From NCBI GenBank assembly GCA_900540085.1, contig UQEU01000005.1, positions 91,420 through 155,419 of the forward strand: a DNA stretch of 64,000 bases, read 5' to 3'. This document shows, in pieces, positions 14,857-23,176 of this stretch (its first letter is position 1; every line of letters starts with the position of its first letter). Source of the DNA: an uncultured Eubacteriales bacterium (lineage in GTDB: Bacteria > Bacillota > Clostridia > Oscillospirales > Acutalibacteraceae). Below the pieces are notes generated by a model that saw nothing but the letters and a program-made list of their open reading frames with translations, was not told the DNA's origin and did no database searches. Position numbers and translations under genes: made by a program.

Positions 14857-14887
14857 GTGTATAATTAATATATCGGAGAAGAAAACA

Positions 14888-16549
14888 ATGCGCAAAAAAA
14901 TTAAAAGTATAATATCAGTAATGCTTTGTCTGTCTGTTATCGCTGCTGTTTTCAGCGGCTGCGGTTCAAAAGACAAAGAAATTGATTTAATATACCCGAT
15001 TGACGGGAATATGACAAGTTTTGACCCACAGGTTGCCGGAACGGAAGACGATTTTTTGATTTGTGAAAATGTCTATGAAGGACTTGTGCGAGTTGACGAT
15101 AAAGGCGAAGTAACATCGGGTATGGCAGAAAGTTGGGAAGTTACAAACAACGGCTTAACCTATACATTTCACTTGAAAAAAGGTTGCAAATGGCACACGA
15201 ATAAAACCATAGAAGAAAGAATGGGCGAAAGCTTCAAACCCGAAGTTGTTGCCGACGACTTTGTGTTCGCACTTCAGCGAGCAGTTGACCCGAATACAAA
15301 CAGTCCCCTCTACTCCACTGTTTCTTCAATTAAAAATGCCTCTGCAATCAATGCAGGCAAAAAATCACTTTCCGAACTTGGTGTTACCGCAGTTGACAAC
15401 TACACTTTGGTTATTGAACTTGAAAATGCCGTAAACGGTTTTTTAAATGTTCTTTCAACAGCTGTTGCGGCACCGTGTAACAGACAGTTTTTCAATGCAA
15501 CAAAAGGAAGATACGGACTTGAATTAAAATACTCAATGTTCAACGGTCAGTTTATAGTTTCAAAAGTTCTTGACAATTCTATAAATTTAATTCAAAACGA
15601 AACATATACGGGACCTTCTCCCGCAAAAGCAAAAAAACTCACATTTTCAATAACAAACGACAGAGAAAAAATTGTTGAAAACTTGGCGTCGGGCGTATAT
15701 GACGCAGCATTTTTAAATGGTCACGAAACAAAAAAAATCAGTAAAAAAAACAAAATTACAACAGTTCCATATACAGACACAATGTGGGGTTTTGTGTTTA
15801 ACTGTTCCGATAATATTGTATCAAATCTGAACATCAGAAAATCACTTTGTCTGTCATTTGGAAACGCAGACCTCGAAAAAACAGACTTTCTTACAAAAGC
15901 GACAGGCTACATTCCTCCGTCCTGCACAATGGGAAACGCACCGTACAGAAATTCTGCTTCCGATACATTTTATAAACAAGACACCTTCGAAGCCGTTGAA
16001 CTTTGGAAAAAAGGTCTTAAAGAATTAAAAGTATCAACGGCCACTCTAACCGTTATCACAACAGAAGCTATGGAAGAGTATGTAAAAGAGGTTTTTCAGG
16101 ATGTTCAGGCGTCCATAGGCAAAACTACGGGATACGGCTCGGGAGACAATAAAAAAGATGTTGCTTTGACTATGAAAATTGAAATTGTAAAAGAAAACGA
16201 GCTTAAAACAAGAATTGCAAAAGGCGACTATCAAATCGCATTTACTGAATATAAAGCGCACTCGTCAAACCCCTATTCATTTATAGAAAATATAATGAAT
16301 AATTCAAATTACGCTACGGCAGGCAGTTCTGAATTTGCCGATAAAATTTCTGTATTATCATATTCAGCAGGTAAAAACGGAGAAAGTAATTTCTATTCAA
16401 AATGTGAAAATGAACTTCTCTCGACATACTCCGTATGTCCCGTATTTTTCGAAACAAGTTACTATGCAAGTGCAAAAAATGTTTCAGGTATTCAATTTCA
16501 CGCAGGAAGCGGGAGGGTAAACTTCTGTAATGCAACACGAGAAGATTAA
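14888..16549 (+). CDS. Oligopeptide ABC transporter substrate-binding lipoprotein (family 5)
   Basis: The 553-residue protein starts with a lipoprotein signal peptide ending in the lipobox FSGC, so it is exported and anchored by lipid at the cell surface. The body matches family 5 solute-binding proteins (OppA/DppA type): MTSFDPQVAGTEDDF, then VYEGLVRVDDKGEVTSGMAE and a YTFHLKKGCKWH stretch. The frame is open from 14828, but that codon is inside the -35 box; the ATG at 14888 follows a GGAGAAG site. No permease or ATPase genes are adjacent, so it must share a transporter encoded elsewhere or act as a sensor. It overlaps the next gene by 20 bases. Confidence 0.9.
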   Translation: MRKKIKSIISVMLCLSVIAAVFSGCGSKDKEIDLIYPIDGNMTSFDPQVAGTEDDFLICENVYEGLVRVDDKGEVTSGMAESWEVTNNGLTYTFHLKKGCKWHTNKTIEERMGESFKPEVVADDFVFALQRAVDPNTNSPLYSTVSSIKNASAINAGKKSLSELGVTAVDNYTLVIELENAVNGFLNVLSTAVAAPCNRQFFNATKGRYGLELKYSMFNGQFIVSKVLDNSINLIQNETYTGPSPAKAKKLTFSITNDREKIVENLASGVYDAAFLNGHETKKISKKNKITTVPYTDTMWGFVFNCSDNIVSNLNIRKSLCLSFGNADLEKTDFLTKATGYIPPSCTMGNAPYRNSASDTFYKQDTFEAVELWKKGLKELKVSTATLTVITTEAMEEYVKEVFQDVQASIGKTTGYGSGDNKKDVALTMKIEIVKENELKTRIAKGDYQIAFTEYKAHSSNPYSFIENIMNNSNYATAGSSEFADKISVLSYSAGKNGESNFYSKCENELLSTYSVCPVFFETSYYASAKNVSGIQFHAGSGRVNFCNATRED

Positions 16550-16991
16550 AAAAATCGTTTCTTGGACACTCTGTGCAGTTTGTATGGCGCTCATTTTTTA
16601 TTTTTCTTCACGAACTGCAAACCAATCGTCCGAACAGAGCGGTAAAATACTTGAGTTTTTGACTTCAATTTTCGGAGAAAATGTTTTTACAGACTTTTTA
16701 GTCAGAAAAGCTGCTCATTTGCTCGAATTTACAGGTCTTTCACTTCTGTTTTCAAACGCTTTTTACCAAACATTGAAAAATACAAAAACAGTACCGATTT
16801 TTGCATTTTCAGCAACTTCGCTTTATGCCATAAGCGATGAAATCCATCAAATCTTTGTTGACGGCCGTTCCTGTCAGTTCGTTGATTGGGCAATCGACTC
16901 TTTGGGTGCAGTTCTCGGCATAGTCTTTTTCTATATTTTATTTTTTGTTGTAAGTAAAATAAAACACAGTAATATTTTTAATAAACACTAA
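16530..16991 (+). CDS. VanZ-like membrane protein
   Basis: This 153-residue protein has about four membrane segments and the VanZ-family signature: RKAAHLLEFTGLSLLFS in the middle and SDEIHQIFVDGRSCQFVDW followed by DSLGAVLG. VanZ confers low-level teicoplanin resistance in enterococci, but most family members in Clostridia have no known function and no van genes are near, so a resistance role should not be assumed. The start overlaps the end of the lipoprotein gene by 20 bases, with GGGAGGG just upstream as ribosome site, so the two are translated from one mRNA. Confidence 0.85.
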   Translation: MQHEKIKKIVSWTLCAVCMALIFYFSSRTANQSSEQSGKILEFLTSIFGENVFTDFLVRKAAHLLEFTGLSLLFSNAFYQTLKNTKTVPIFAFSATSLYAISDEIHQIFVDGRSCQFVDWAIDSLGAVLGIVFFYILFFVVSKIKHSNIFNKH

Positions 16992-16997
16992 CATAAA

Positions 16998-17026
16998 AAC
17001 TGCCGTAACTTAAAGTTACGGCAGTT
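16998..17026 (+). terminator. Hairpin after the VanZ-like gene
   Basis: A near-perfect 14-bp palindrome (16998-17011 with 17013-17026) begins 6 bases after the stop codon. It lacks a T tract of its own, and probably works together with the next hairpin. Confidence 0.6.
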
Positions 17027-17047
17027 AAACTAAATATACTAAACTAA

Positions 17048-17082
17048 AAATAAGCTGTATGAAAACATACGGCTTATTTTTA
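17048..17082. terminator. Bidirectional terminator between convergent genes
   Basis: The arms 17051-17061 and 17066-17076 pair with one G-U type position around a short A-rich loop; T-rich tails follow in both directions. It lies between the VanZ-like gene (plus) and the hydrolase gene (minus, ending at 17103) and can end both transcripts. Confidence 0.75.
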
Positions 17083-17102
17083 TGGTTTTTTGTTTATAGA
17101 AA

Positions 17103-18035
17103 TTATTTTAAAACAACATTTTGAATCCAGTTGTTCATATCTTCATAAACGCTTTCTTTATTGAGTTCATTCAATATTTCGTGACGGGCATTTCCGTAAA
17201 GTTTCATTGTAACTTTTTCGTGGCCTGTCTTTTTAAGTTTGTCGTAAACTTCAACTATACCTTTACCATAATTTCCGACAGGGTCTTTATCTCCCGAAAG
17301 GAACAAAACAGGTACATAAACACCGACATTACTAAACCACTCGTCACTGTTACAGTTAATTACAAGTTGAGCAAGGTCATTATAACCTGCAACGGTAAAC
17401 AAAAATCCACACTTTGGATCTGCCACATAGTCATCTACACTCTTTGTATCTCTGATACCCCAGTCATATCTTGTTCTATGCTCAAAAGGCTTATCATAAT
17501 CTGCAAAACCAACCTCATAAAGTTGTTGTGTCTTGTATGTAGGTCCTTTAATTTTAGCAAGAGCATCTGTAAGTGCAAGACTTGCTTTTGCAAGAGGATT
17601 TTTACCGCTTGTACCGATGAATATAGCCGCATCAAATGGATTTCCGTAGAAATTTATAAACGACCTCATAATCATTGAACCCATAGAATGACCGCATATA
17701 ATTGTCTTTTTATCCGGATACTCTGATTTCATAATGTCAAAAAGTGTTTTTGCGTCTTTAATGATATTTTTCCATCCGTCTTTTGCACCGAAATATCCGA
17801 GTAATTCCTCATTGAAATTCGACTGTCCGTGATTTGCCATATCATTCATAAAAACGGCGTAGCCATAATCATTTACAAGTGCATTTATAACATTTTTATA
17901 TCTTCCCGAATGTTCTGCCATACCGTGATGGATAAGTATAGCCGCTTTTGGCTTTCTGTTTTCAGGGTACCACTGCCATGCCTTAATATCACATTGACCG
18001 GTTGCACTTTCATATTCATAAGTTTTAACTTTCAT
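17103..18035 (-). CDS. Alpha/beta hydrolase, monoacylglycerol lipase/lysophospholipase type
   Basis: The 310-residue protein has the nucleophile elbow GHSMGS (Ser near residue 117), an HHGMAEHSGRY oxyanion-loop motif typical of the monoacylglycerol lipase (Hydrolase_4) family, a likely acid in SGDKDPVG and the final His in NARHEILNE. It should cleave monoacylglycerols, lysophospholipids or similar esters in the cytoplasm; there is no signal peptide. The frame is open from 18056, but GAGGGGG precedes the ATG at 18035. It stands alone between convergent and unrelated genes. Confidence 0.88.
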   Translation of the reverse strand: MKVKTYEYESATGQCDIKAWQWYPENRKPKAAILIHHGMAEHSGRYKNVINALVNDYGYAVFMNDMANHGQSNFNEELLGYFGAKDGWKNIIKDAKTLFDIMKSEYPDKKTIICGHSMGSMIMRSFINFYGNPFDAAIFIGTSGKNPLAKASLALTDALAKIKGPTYKTQQLYEVGFADYDKPFEHRTRYDWGIRDTKSVDDYVADPKCGFLFTVAGYNDLAQLVINCNSDEWFSNVGVYVPVLFLSGDKDPVGNYGKGIVEVYDKLKKTGHEKVTMKLYGNARHEILNELNKESVYEDMNNWIQNVVLK

Positions 18036-18107
18036 AATTCTTTCCCCCTCAATCATATAACTAAAGATTTATCGCATTTAGGCAACATATCTCTAACAAT
18101 AAGAATA

Positions 18108-18977
18108 TCACAATATTCCCGAAAAATCAAATGCAGGAATGAAATTTTTTTCTGCAGAATTAAGTTCCTGCACATAAACATTTTTAAACCCTAAATCTGT
18201 CGCATAACAGACAACTTTTTCATATTCTCTTTTCGTCAGTTTTCGATTTATTTCCGAATATTCGCTTAAATCTCCGCAAGGAACATACTGCGACATCAGC
18301 GAAATATACGAATTTTCATAGTTTTCTTTTAAATAATCAAGAATTTCCAAAGTTGAGTTTGTATTAGACGGCAAAACAAGATGACGGATAATCATACCTT
18401 TTTTCATCAAACCGTCTTCAATAACATCTTCTTTTTGTTGTCGTCGCATCTCTTTCAAAGCATTTTTTACAACTTGGGGATAATCCTCTGCCTTACTGTA
18501 TCTTTTTGCCTTATCGTTTCTTATATATTTAAAGTCAGGTAAATAAATATCTATAAGTCCCTCAAATTTTTTCAAAGTTTCTACGCTTTCGTACCCTGAA
18601 GAATTATAGACAATAGGAACGGGAAATTTGTTTTTTGACAAAAATTCACAAAGCAAATCAGAAAAGTGAGTAGGATTTACAAGATTTATATTATTTGCAC
18701 CTTGCTCTATCAAATCATTAAAAATCCTTTTTAAATTTTCAAAACTTATTTCAATACCTTTATTTTCAGCACTTATTTCATAATTTTGACAGAAAACACA
18801 CTTCAAATTACATCCGCTGAAAAAGACGGTACCGCTGCCCGATTTTCCGCTGATAATTGGCTCTTCCCAAAAATGAAGTGACGCTCTTGCACCTCGAAGA
18901 ACATCTTTTTCCCGACAAAAACCGAGTTTTTCACTTCTGTCAACATTGCATTTACGGGGACAGGCATTGCACTTCAC
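18108..18977 (-). CDS. PflX-like radical SAM protein
   Basis: The 289-residue protein carries the radical SAM motif CNLKCVFC (Cys56, Cys60, Cys63) and an N-terminal cysteine cluster (residues 3, 6, 10 and 21) that could hold another metal. This is the layout of the PflX group related to pyruvate formate-lyase activating enzymes. It should cleave S-adenosylmethionine to make a radical; its target protein or substrate is unknown. Its start overlaps the end of rsmI by four bases, so it is translationally coupled to it. Family members are often near housekeeping genes, and no formate-lyase gene is seen here. Confidence 0.85.
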   Translation of the reverse strand: MKCNACPRKCNVDRSEKLGFCREKDVLRGARASLHFWEEPIISGKSGSGTVFFSGCNLKCVFCQNYEISAENKGIEISFENLKRIFNDLIEQGANNINLVNPTHFSDLLCEFLSKNKFPVPIVYNSSGYESVETLKKFEGLIDIYLPDFKYIRNDKAKRYSKAEDYPQVVKNALKEMRRQQKEDVIEDGLMKKGMIIRHLVLPSNTNSTLEILDYLKENYENSYISLMSQYVPCGDLSEYSEINRKLTKREYEKVVCYATDLGFKNVYVQELNSAEKNFIPAFDFSGIL

Positions 18978-19798
18978 TTTACCAACTCCCTGTAAATATT
19001 TGCTTTTTTAAAATCTGTCAAAGAAGCGACTTCTTTCGCCGCCGCATTTACGCTCAATCCGTTTTCAACGAGTTCTTTTGCTTTTTCAACAGCTTGTTCA
19101 AGTGAAATTTGTTCCGAAACATCTTGCTTTTTTCCTTCAATTATAAGGACAATCTCACCTTTTGGAGAAATTTTTGAATACCTTTCTATTGCGTCTTCAA
19201 AGGTTGTTCTAATCACTTCTTCATGAATTTTTGTAAGTTCTCTGACTATTGCAATATTTCTGTTTCCAAAAAATTTATTCATATCTTTTAGCGTGGCAAG
19301 AAGTTTATGAGGTGCCTCATAAAAAATCATTGTACGCTTTTCATTAACTAATTCTTCAAGGTGGTCTAATCGACTTTTTTTATTTACCGACAAAAAGCCT
19401 TCAAAAGTAAATCTTCCGCTTTCCATACCTGACAATGCAAGAGCAGTAGCAAATGCAACAGGACCGGGTACAGACTCAACCTTTATTCCGTTTTCGTGAC
19501 AAAGCCATACCAAATCTTGACCGGGGTCAGAAATTGCCGGCATTCCGGCATCTGTTACAATGGCACAATTTTCTCCGTTTAAAATTCTGTCAACTATAAT
19601 TTGACCTCTTTCCCGCCTGTTGTGTTCATAGTAACTTACCATTTCTTTCTTTATTGAAAAATGGTTTAAAAGTTTCATAGTAACTCTTGTATCTTCGGCG
19701 GCAATAAAGTCAACGCCTGCCAAAGTATCAATCGCTCTCGGCGAAAAGTCCGACAAGTTTCCTATCGGTGTTCCCACAACATATAAAATTCCGCTCAT
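18974..19798 (-). CDS. rsmI: 16S rRNA (cytidine-1402-2'-O)-methyltransferase
   Basis: RsmI methylates the ribose of C1402 in the decoding centre of 16S rRNA. The 274-residue protein begins with the family motif LYVVGTPIGNLSD and contains AAEDTR and the SAM-binding loop VTDAGMPAISDPG typical of this tetrapyrrole-methylase-fold family. It overlaps both neighbours by four bases. In Bacillus the same gene (yabC/rsmI) closes the yaaQ-to-yabC cluster, and here it lies in the corresponding position. Confidence 0.95.
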   Translation of the reverse strand: MSGILYVVGTPIGNLSDFSPRAIDTLAGVDFIAAEDTRVTMKLLNHFSIKKEMVSYYEHNRRERGQIIVDRILNGENCAIVTDAGMPAISDPGQDLVWLCHENGIKVESVPGPVAFATALALSGMESGRFTFEGFLSVNKKSRLDHLEELVNEKRTMIFYEAPHKLLATLKDMNKFFGNRNIAIVRELTKIHEEVIRTTFEDAIERYSKISPKGEIVLIIEGKKQDVSEQISLEQAVEKAKELVENGLSVNAAAKEVASLTDFKKANIYRELVK

Positions 19799-20526
19799 CT
19801 GTCGTACCCCTTTGCATAGTCTCCGTAAACTTCAAGCATTTCGTCTGTAAATTTTCCGTTTTCTTTTTTTATTACAAGGTTTTTTTCAACTTGCAAAAAC
19901 GGCTTTGAACCTTTTTTGCCTTCCAATAAAAACAAAAACGGTTTTTCGCCCTCTTTATCAACTACAAATCTCAATCTTTTAGGTTCAAGTTTATATTGTC
20001 TGAAAAGGGTCATTGCATCCGTCAATCTTTCAGGTCTTTGACAAATACAAAGGCTGCCTCCGAATTTCAACAAATACGACGCTGATTTTACCATATCTTC
20101 CATATTACAGCAAACTTCGTGTCTTGCAATTCTTGCACTTTCGGAAAGACTTTCTATACCTGTATTTACGGGTTTATACGGTGGATTCATAGTAACGGCA
20201 GTAAAACTTTCTGCTTTAAAATATTTGTCAATTTCTCTTATATCTGCTTGCTTTACAAAAACTTTTTCTTGCAAAGAATTGATTTCTATTGAATGTTTAA
20301 CCTGTTCAACTGCATTTTGCTGAATATCCACACAAAATATTTTTTCCGGTGCAGATTTAGTCGCAATTATAAAAGGAATTATACCGCATCCGGTACCGAA
20401 ATCTATGTAAATATCTTTTCTTCTAATATTTGCAAAATAACTGAGGATAACTGCATCTGTACCGAATGTGTGGTCAGCACTGACAGCAATTTTCACATCG
20501 TCTGAAAGTTTTTCATAACTGTACAA
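19795..20526 (-). CDS. tRNA1(Val) (adenine-37-N6)-methyltransferase-like protein
   Basis: The 243-residue protein has a SAM-binding motif DFGTGCGIIPF and the catalytic MNPPY motif of N6-adenine methyltransferases, in the YfiC/TrmN6 (Bacillus YabB) arrangement. Orthologues modify A37 in tRNA, but the exact target here is inferred. It begins with a TTG codon preceded by a GGCGGT site. A terminator lies 30 bases upstream, so it either has its own weak promoter or depends on readthrough. It overlaps rsmI by four bases. The YabA and YazA genes found here in Bacillus are missing. Confidence 0.88.
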   Translation of the reverse strand: MYSYEKLSDDVKIAVSADHTFGTDAVILSYFANIRRKDIYIDFGTGCGIIPFIIATKSAPEKIFCVDIQQNAVEQVKHSIEINSLQEKVFVKQADIREIDKYFKAESFTAVTMNPPYKPVNTGIESLSESARIARHEVCCNMEDMVKSASYLLKFGGSLCICQRPERLTDAMTLFRQYKLEPKRLRFVVDKEGEKPFLFLLEGKKGSKPFLQVEKNLVIKKENGKFTDEMLEVYGDYAKGYDR

Positions 20527-20555
20527 AACAAATACCGCCTAAAAATAATATAATT

Positions 20556-20586
20556 AAAAAAACGGAGTGCCTTTCAGACACTCCGC
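20556..20586 (-). terminator. Terminator after the ferredoxin gene
   Basis: The arms 20563-20569 and 20579-20585 form a stem followed in the minus direction by a run of seven T (complement of the A run 20556-20562). Confidence 0.88.
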
Positions 20587-20601
20587 CTTAAAGTTAAGTA
20601 A

Positions 20602-20772
20602 TTATGCTTGAGAAGGAGCGCTTACAGGACAAACGCTTTCGCATGCACCGCAATCAATACAAGTATCTGCATCAATTACATATTTGTCGTCGCCTTCTGA
20701 AATAGCATTTACAGGACAACCTGCTGCACAAGCTCCGCAAGAAATACAATCATCTGAAATTGCATATGCCAT
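20602..20772 (-). CDS. 2[4Fe-4S] ferredoxin
   Basis: This 56-residue protein has two CxxCxxCxxxCP clusters (CISCGACAAGCP and CIDCGACESVCP), the pattern of clostridial ferredoxins that carry low-potential electrons in fermentation. AGGAGGTG precedes the ATG. It sits between ricT and the tRNA methyltransferase in an otherwise Bacillus-like cluster, yet has its own promoter (20806-20833) and terminator (20556-20586), so it is probably a separately and strongly expressed monocistronic gene. Confidence 0.95.
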   Translation of the reverse strand: MAYAISDDCISCGACAAGCPVNAISEGDDKYVIDADTCIDCGACESVCPVSAPSQA

Positions 20773-20805
20773 AGTTTACACCTCCTATGCGTTACTCTTA
20801 ATATA

Positions 20806-20833
20806 AATATAACATAAAATGTGCAAATTGCAA
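20806..20833 (-). promoter_or_regulatory. Probable promoter of the ferredoxin gene
   Basis: On the minus strand TTGCAA (20833-20828) and TATATT (20811-20806) are 16 bases apart, in the gap after ricT. The match is moderate. Confidence 0.45.
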
Positions 20834-20846
20834 GCATTTTTTTGCT

Positions 20847-21689
20847 TTATTCTTCAGCATTCTGCTGATTGCGTTTTGCACTTCTGAGAGGTTTGACTTC
20901 CTCTCGTGCAAAAGTTACTGGAGCGCCCTCCGGCATACTGTCAAGTTGAACTTTTAGTTTACCAGCAATAAGAGAAACATCTACAACTTTTCCTCTGCCC
21001 TGCGGTGTATCTACGAGTGTGCCTTTCTTTGCAGTTATTTTTGAAAGATACTCGTATGAATTTTGCTCATATTTCAAACAGCACATAAGTCTTCCGCAAG
21101 TACCGCTGATTTTACCGGGCGACAGACTGAGTCCCTGTTCTTTTGCCATTTTAATTGATACCGAATGAAAATCGTTCAAAAATGTTGAACAACAAAACGG
21201 TCTTCCGCAAATACCCAAACCGCCGAGCATTTTGCTTTCATCTCTGACGCCGATTTGACGAAGTTCAATTCTTGTATGAAAAATTGACGCCAAATCTTTT
21301 ACAAGTTCACGAAAATCTATTCTGCCGTCTGCCGTAAAGTAAAAAATGATTTTACTGCCGTCAAAAGCATACTCAACATCTGTTAAATCCATTTCCAAAT
21401 TGTGAGCGGCAATCTTTTTAAGACAGATATTGTAAGCGTCTTTTTCTTTTTTCTTATTTTCATTTAATGTCTTTTTATCTGTTTCGGTTGCCAATCTGAC
21501 AACGGGTTTAAGAGGCTTTACTATTTCATCTTCATCAACCTCTTTTATGTCCGTTGCAGCATAACCGCACTCAATACCCCGTGCAGTTTCAACAACAACT
21601 ACATCGCCCTTTGAAATATTTATTTTTTCAGGACTGAAATAATAGACTTTACCGGTGCTGCTGAATCTAACACCAACTACTTTTTCCAT
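20847..21689 (-). CDS. ricT: RicT/YaaT, PSP1-domain regulatory protein
   Basis: The 280-residue protein contains the PSP1 domain with the cysteine motifs GRPFCC and CGRLMCC that mark RicT. In Bacillus, RicT with RicA and RicF binds iron-sulfur clusters and promotes mRNA maturation by RNase Y, with effects on sporulation and competence. Gene order darA-holB-ricT is the Bacillus order. It begins 17 bases after holB. The C-terminus is short and basic. RicA and RicF are not in this window. Confidence 0.93.
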   Translation of the reverse strand: MEKVVGVRFSSTGKVYYFSPEKINISKGDVVVVETARGIECGYAATDIKEVDEDEIVKPLKPVVRLATETDKKTLNENKKKEKDAYNICLKKIAAHNLEMDLTDVEYAFDGSKIIFYFTADGRIDFRELVKDLASIFHTRIELRQIGVRDESKMLGGLGICGRPFCCSTFLNDFHSVSIKMAKEQGLSLSPGKISGTCGRLMCCLKYEQNSYEYLSKITAKKGTLVDTPQGRGKVVDVSLIAGKLKVQLDSMPEGAPVTFAREEVKPLRSAKRNQQNAEE

Positions 21690-21706
21690 TTATTAAAAAT
21701 CCTCCG

Positions 21707-22693
21707 TTACATTCCGATTGCTCTGCGCAGAGAATAACATATTTTTGTGATAAGCAATGCATTATTTGCATTTTTTAAAGCGTCTTCCTTAATTTCTTCG
21801 CAACAATTAAGCAAATTTAAAATTTTCTTTTCAGAAAAAGACTCGCAAACATCTTTTGCTGCTTTTTCATTTCCGAAAAGCAAGTTTTTTGAGCCGTTTT
21901 TTAAAACGAGCGCATCACGAAAAAGTAAAGTAAGCATATCAAAAACGCCGATTATTGCTTCCGAATTGTCTTCAAACTCGCCACAGTATATCATCAGTTG
22001 ATACTCTGTGCCGTTGATTAAAGAATTGCAGATATTTTCGGCGATTTCCGTATTTTTTTTCATTTTACCGTCTTTAAGTGCATTTATCGTCTTGCCGATA
22101 TTTCCGTTATACGACAAAAGAATTTCTTTTGCTTCGTGAAAATCAGACTCCGTCGATTTGCTGACAAATTCTGCCGCTTCATCGCTTAAAACACCTTCAA
22201 GCTGAAAAGAAACACACCTTGACAAAACAGTTGTTAAAAGTTTTGACTTACTGCTTGTTGTCAAAATAAAAACGGCGTACTCAGGCGGTTCTTCCAATAT
22301 CTTTAATATCGAATTTTGCGCCGATTCGTTCATACACTGACAATCTGCAAGAATATAGACCTTATAATTTGCTTCATTAGGCAAAACAAAAGCGTCGTCT
22401 ATAACCTGACGGACAGTTTCTATATGAAATGAGTTTGCACTGCCTGACGGAACATACTCGAAAATATCGGGATGAACTCCCTTTTGAACTTTTACACACT
22501 GGGCACAAGAAGAACAAGGCTTGTCTTCTTCGGCAGTACATACAAGCATTTGTGCGATTTTTCGAGCAAGTGTTTTTTTACCGCAGCCGCTTTCGCCCTC
22601 CAAAATAATGGCATGAGGAAAACGGTTTGAATTAAAAAGATACTCTATTGTTTCTTTTGTTTTTTCGTTTCCAAAAAAATTTTCAAATCTCAT
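21707..22693 (-). CDS. holB: DNA polymerase III subunit delta'
   Basis: Delta' is part of the clamp loader that places the beta clamp on DNA. The 328-residue protein has a Walker A loop ESGCGKKTL near the N-terminus, a four-cysteine zinc module (CTAEEDKPCSSCAQC) and the SRC sensor motif in VLSRCVSF, as expected. The ATG overlaps the darA stop codon by one base, showing tight coupling. The C-terminal domain is less conserved, which is normal. Confidence 0.93.
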   Translation of the reverse strand: MRFENFFGNEKTKETIEYLFNSNRFPHAIILEGESGCGKKTLARKIAQMLVCTAEEDKPCSSCAQCVKVQKGVHPDIFEYVPSGSANSFHIETVRQVIDDAFVLPNEANYKVYILADCQCMNESAQNSILKILEEPPEYAVFILTTSSKSKLLTTVLSRCVSFQLEGVLSDEAAEFVSKSTESDFHEAKEILLSYNGNIGKTINALKDGKMKKNTEIAENICNSLINGTEYQLMIYCGEFEDNSEAIIGVFDMLTLLFRDALVLKNGSKNLLFGNEKAAKDVCESFSEKKILNLLNCCEEIKEDALKNANNALLITKICYSLRRAIGM

Positions 22694-23016
22694 TATATCT
22701 TAATAAACTGCTCTACATCAATCACAAAACAAACTGCCCCGCCCTTTTCAACGGTAACGGGTTTTTTAAGCAGTGTGCCTTCAAGAGTGCTTTCAACACC
22801 GCTTATATCAACAGTTCTTTTCGTAACATTTTCTTTTACAATAGCAATTAAATCGTCAACTTTTTCGTCCTCTGTACCACTCATAATCAAAGTATGACCG
22901 TCAGCAAGAAATTGACCTGTTGTTGAAAGACGGGTTGTAAAATAGCCCTCTTTTGCAAGTTCGCTGATGATTTTAGGTATATCGTTATTTGATGCAATAG
23001 AAAGAACAAGTTTCAA
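22693..23016 (-). CDS. darA: Cyclic-di-AMP receptor, PII-like
   Basis: This 107-residue protein matches the DarA/PstA (YaaQ) family, a trimeric PII-like protein that binds cyclic di-AMP. Typical parts are the N-terminal strand MKLVLSIASN and the ligand loop around TRLSTTGQFLADGHT. Its downstream effect is unknown even in well-studied species. It starts with a TTG codon after GGGAGC, and is the first gene of darA-holB-ricT behind the promoter at 23081-23110. Confidence 0.93.
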   Translation of the reverse strand: MKLVLSIASNNDIPKIISELAKEGYFTTRLSTTGQFLADGHTLIMSGTEDEKVDDLIAIVKENVTKRTVDISGVESTLEGTLLKKPVTVEKGGAVCFVIDVEQFIKI

Positions 23017-23080
23017 TCAAATCGCTCCCTTTACTTCAATATTAAATTAGTAAAAAATAAATAAAAAATTAATTTATTAT

Positions 23081-23110
23081 ATAATATCAAAAATTTATAC
23101 TTTAAGTCAA
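23081..23110 (-). promoter_or_regulatory. Probable promoter of darA-holB-ricT
   Basis: On the minus strand TTGACT (23110-23105) and TATTAT (23086-23081) are 18 bases apart, about 65 bases before the darA start. Confidence 0.5.
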
Positions 23111-23176
23111 ATATTTATCAATATTAAAAGTATGTTTTAAACAAATATTTACACTTCGTTAATCTTTTATCCGATA

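Larger units (their letters stand above)
14460..14887. other. Divergent intergenic region, rpoB leader and SBP promoter
   Basis: This 428-base gap holds the rpoB promoter (minus, 14614-14642), its leader of about 148 bases, and the promoter of the plus-strand lipoprotein gene (14828-14856). The leader near 14505-14545 contains short repeated and inverted copies of an ACACTT/AAGTGT motif that could fold, but no known riboswitch or ribosomal-protein binding site was recognised. No gene is seen. Confidence 0.7.

Noticed and set aside
16530..16991. Teicoplanin resistance determinant
   Set aside because: The protein is only VanZ-like and no van ligase or dehydrogenase gene is near; the family is widespread without such a role.
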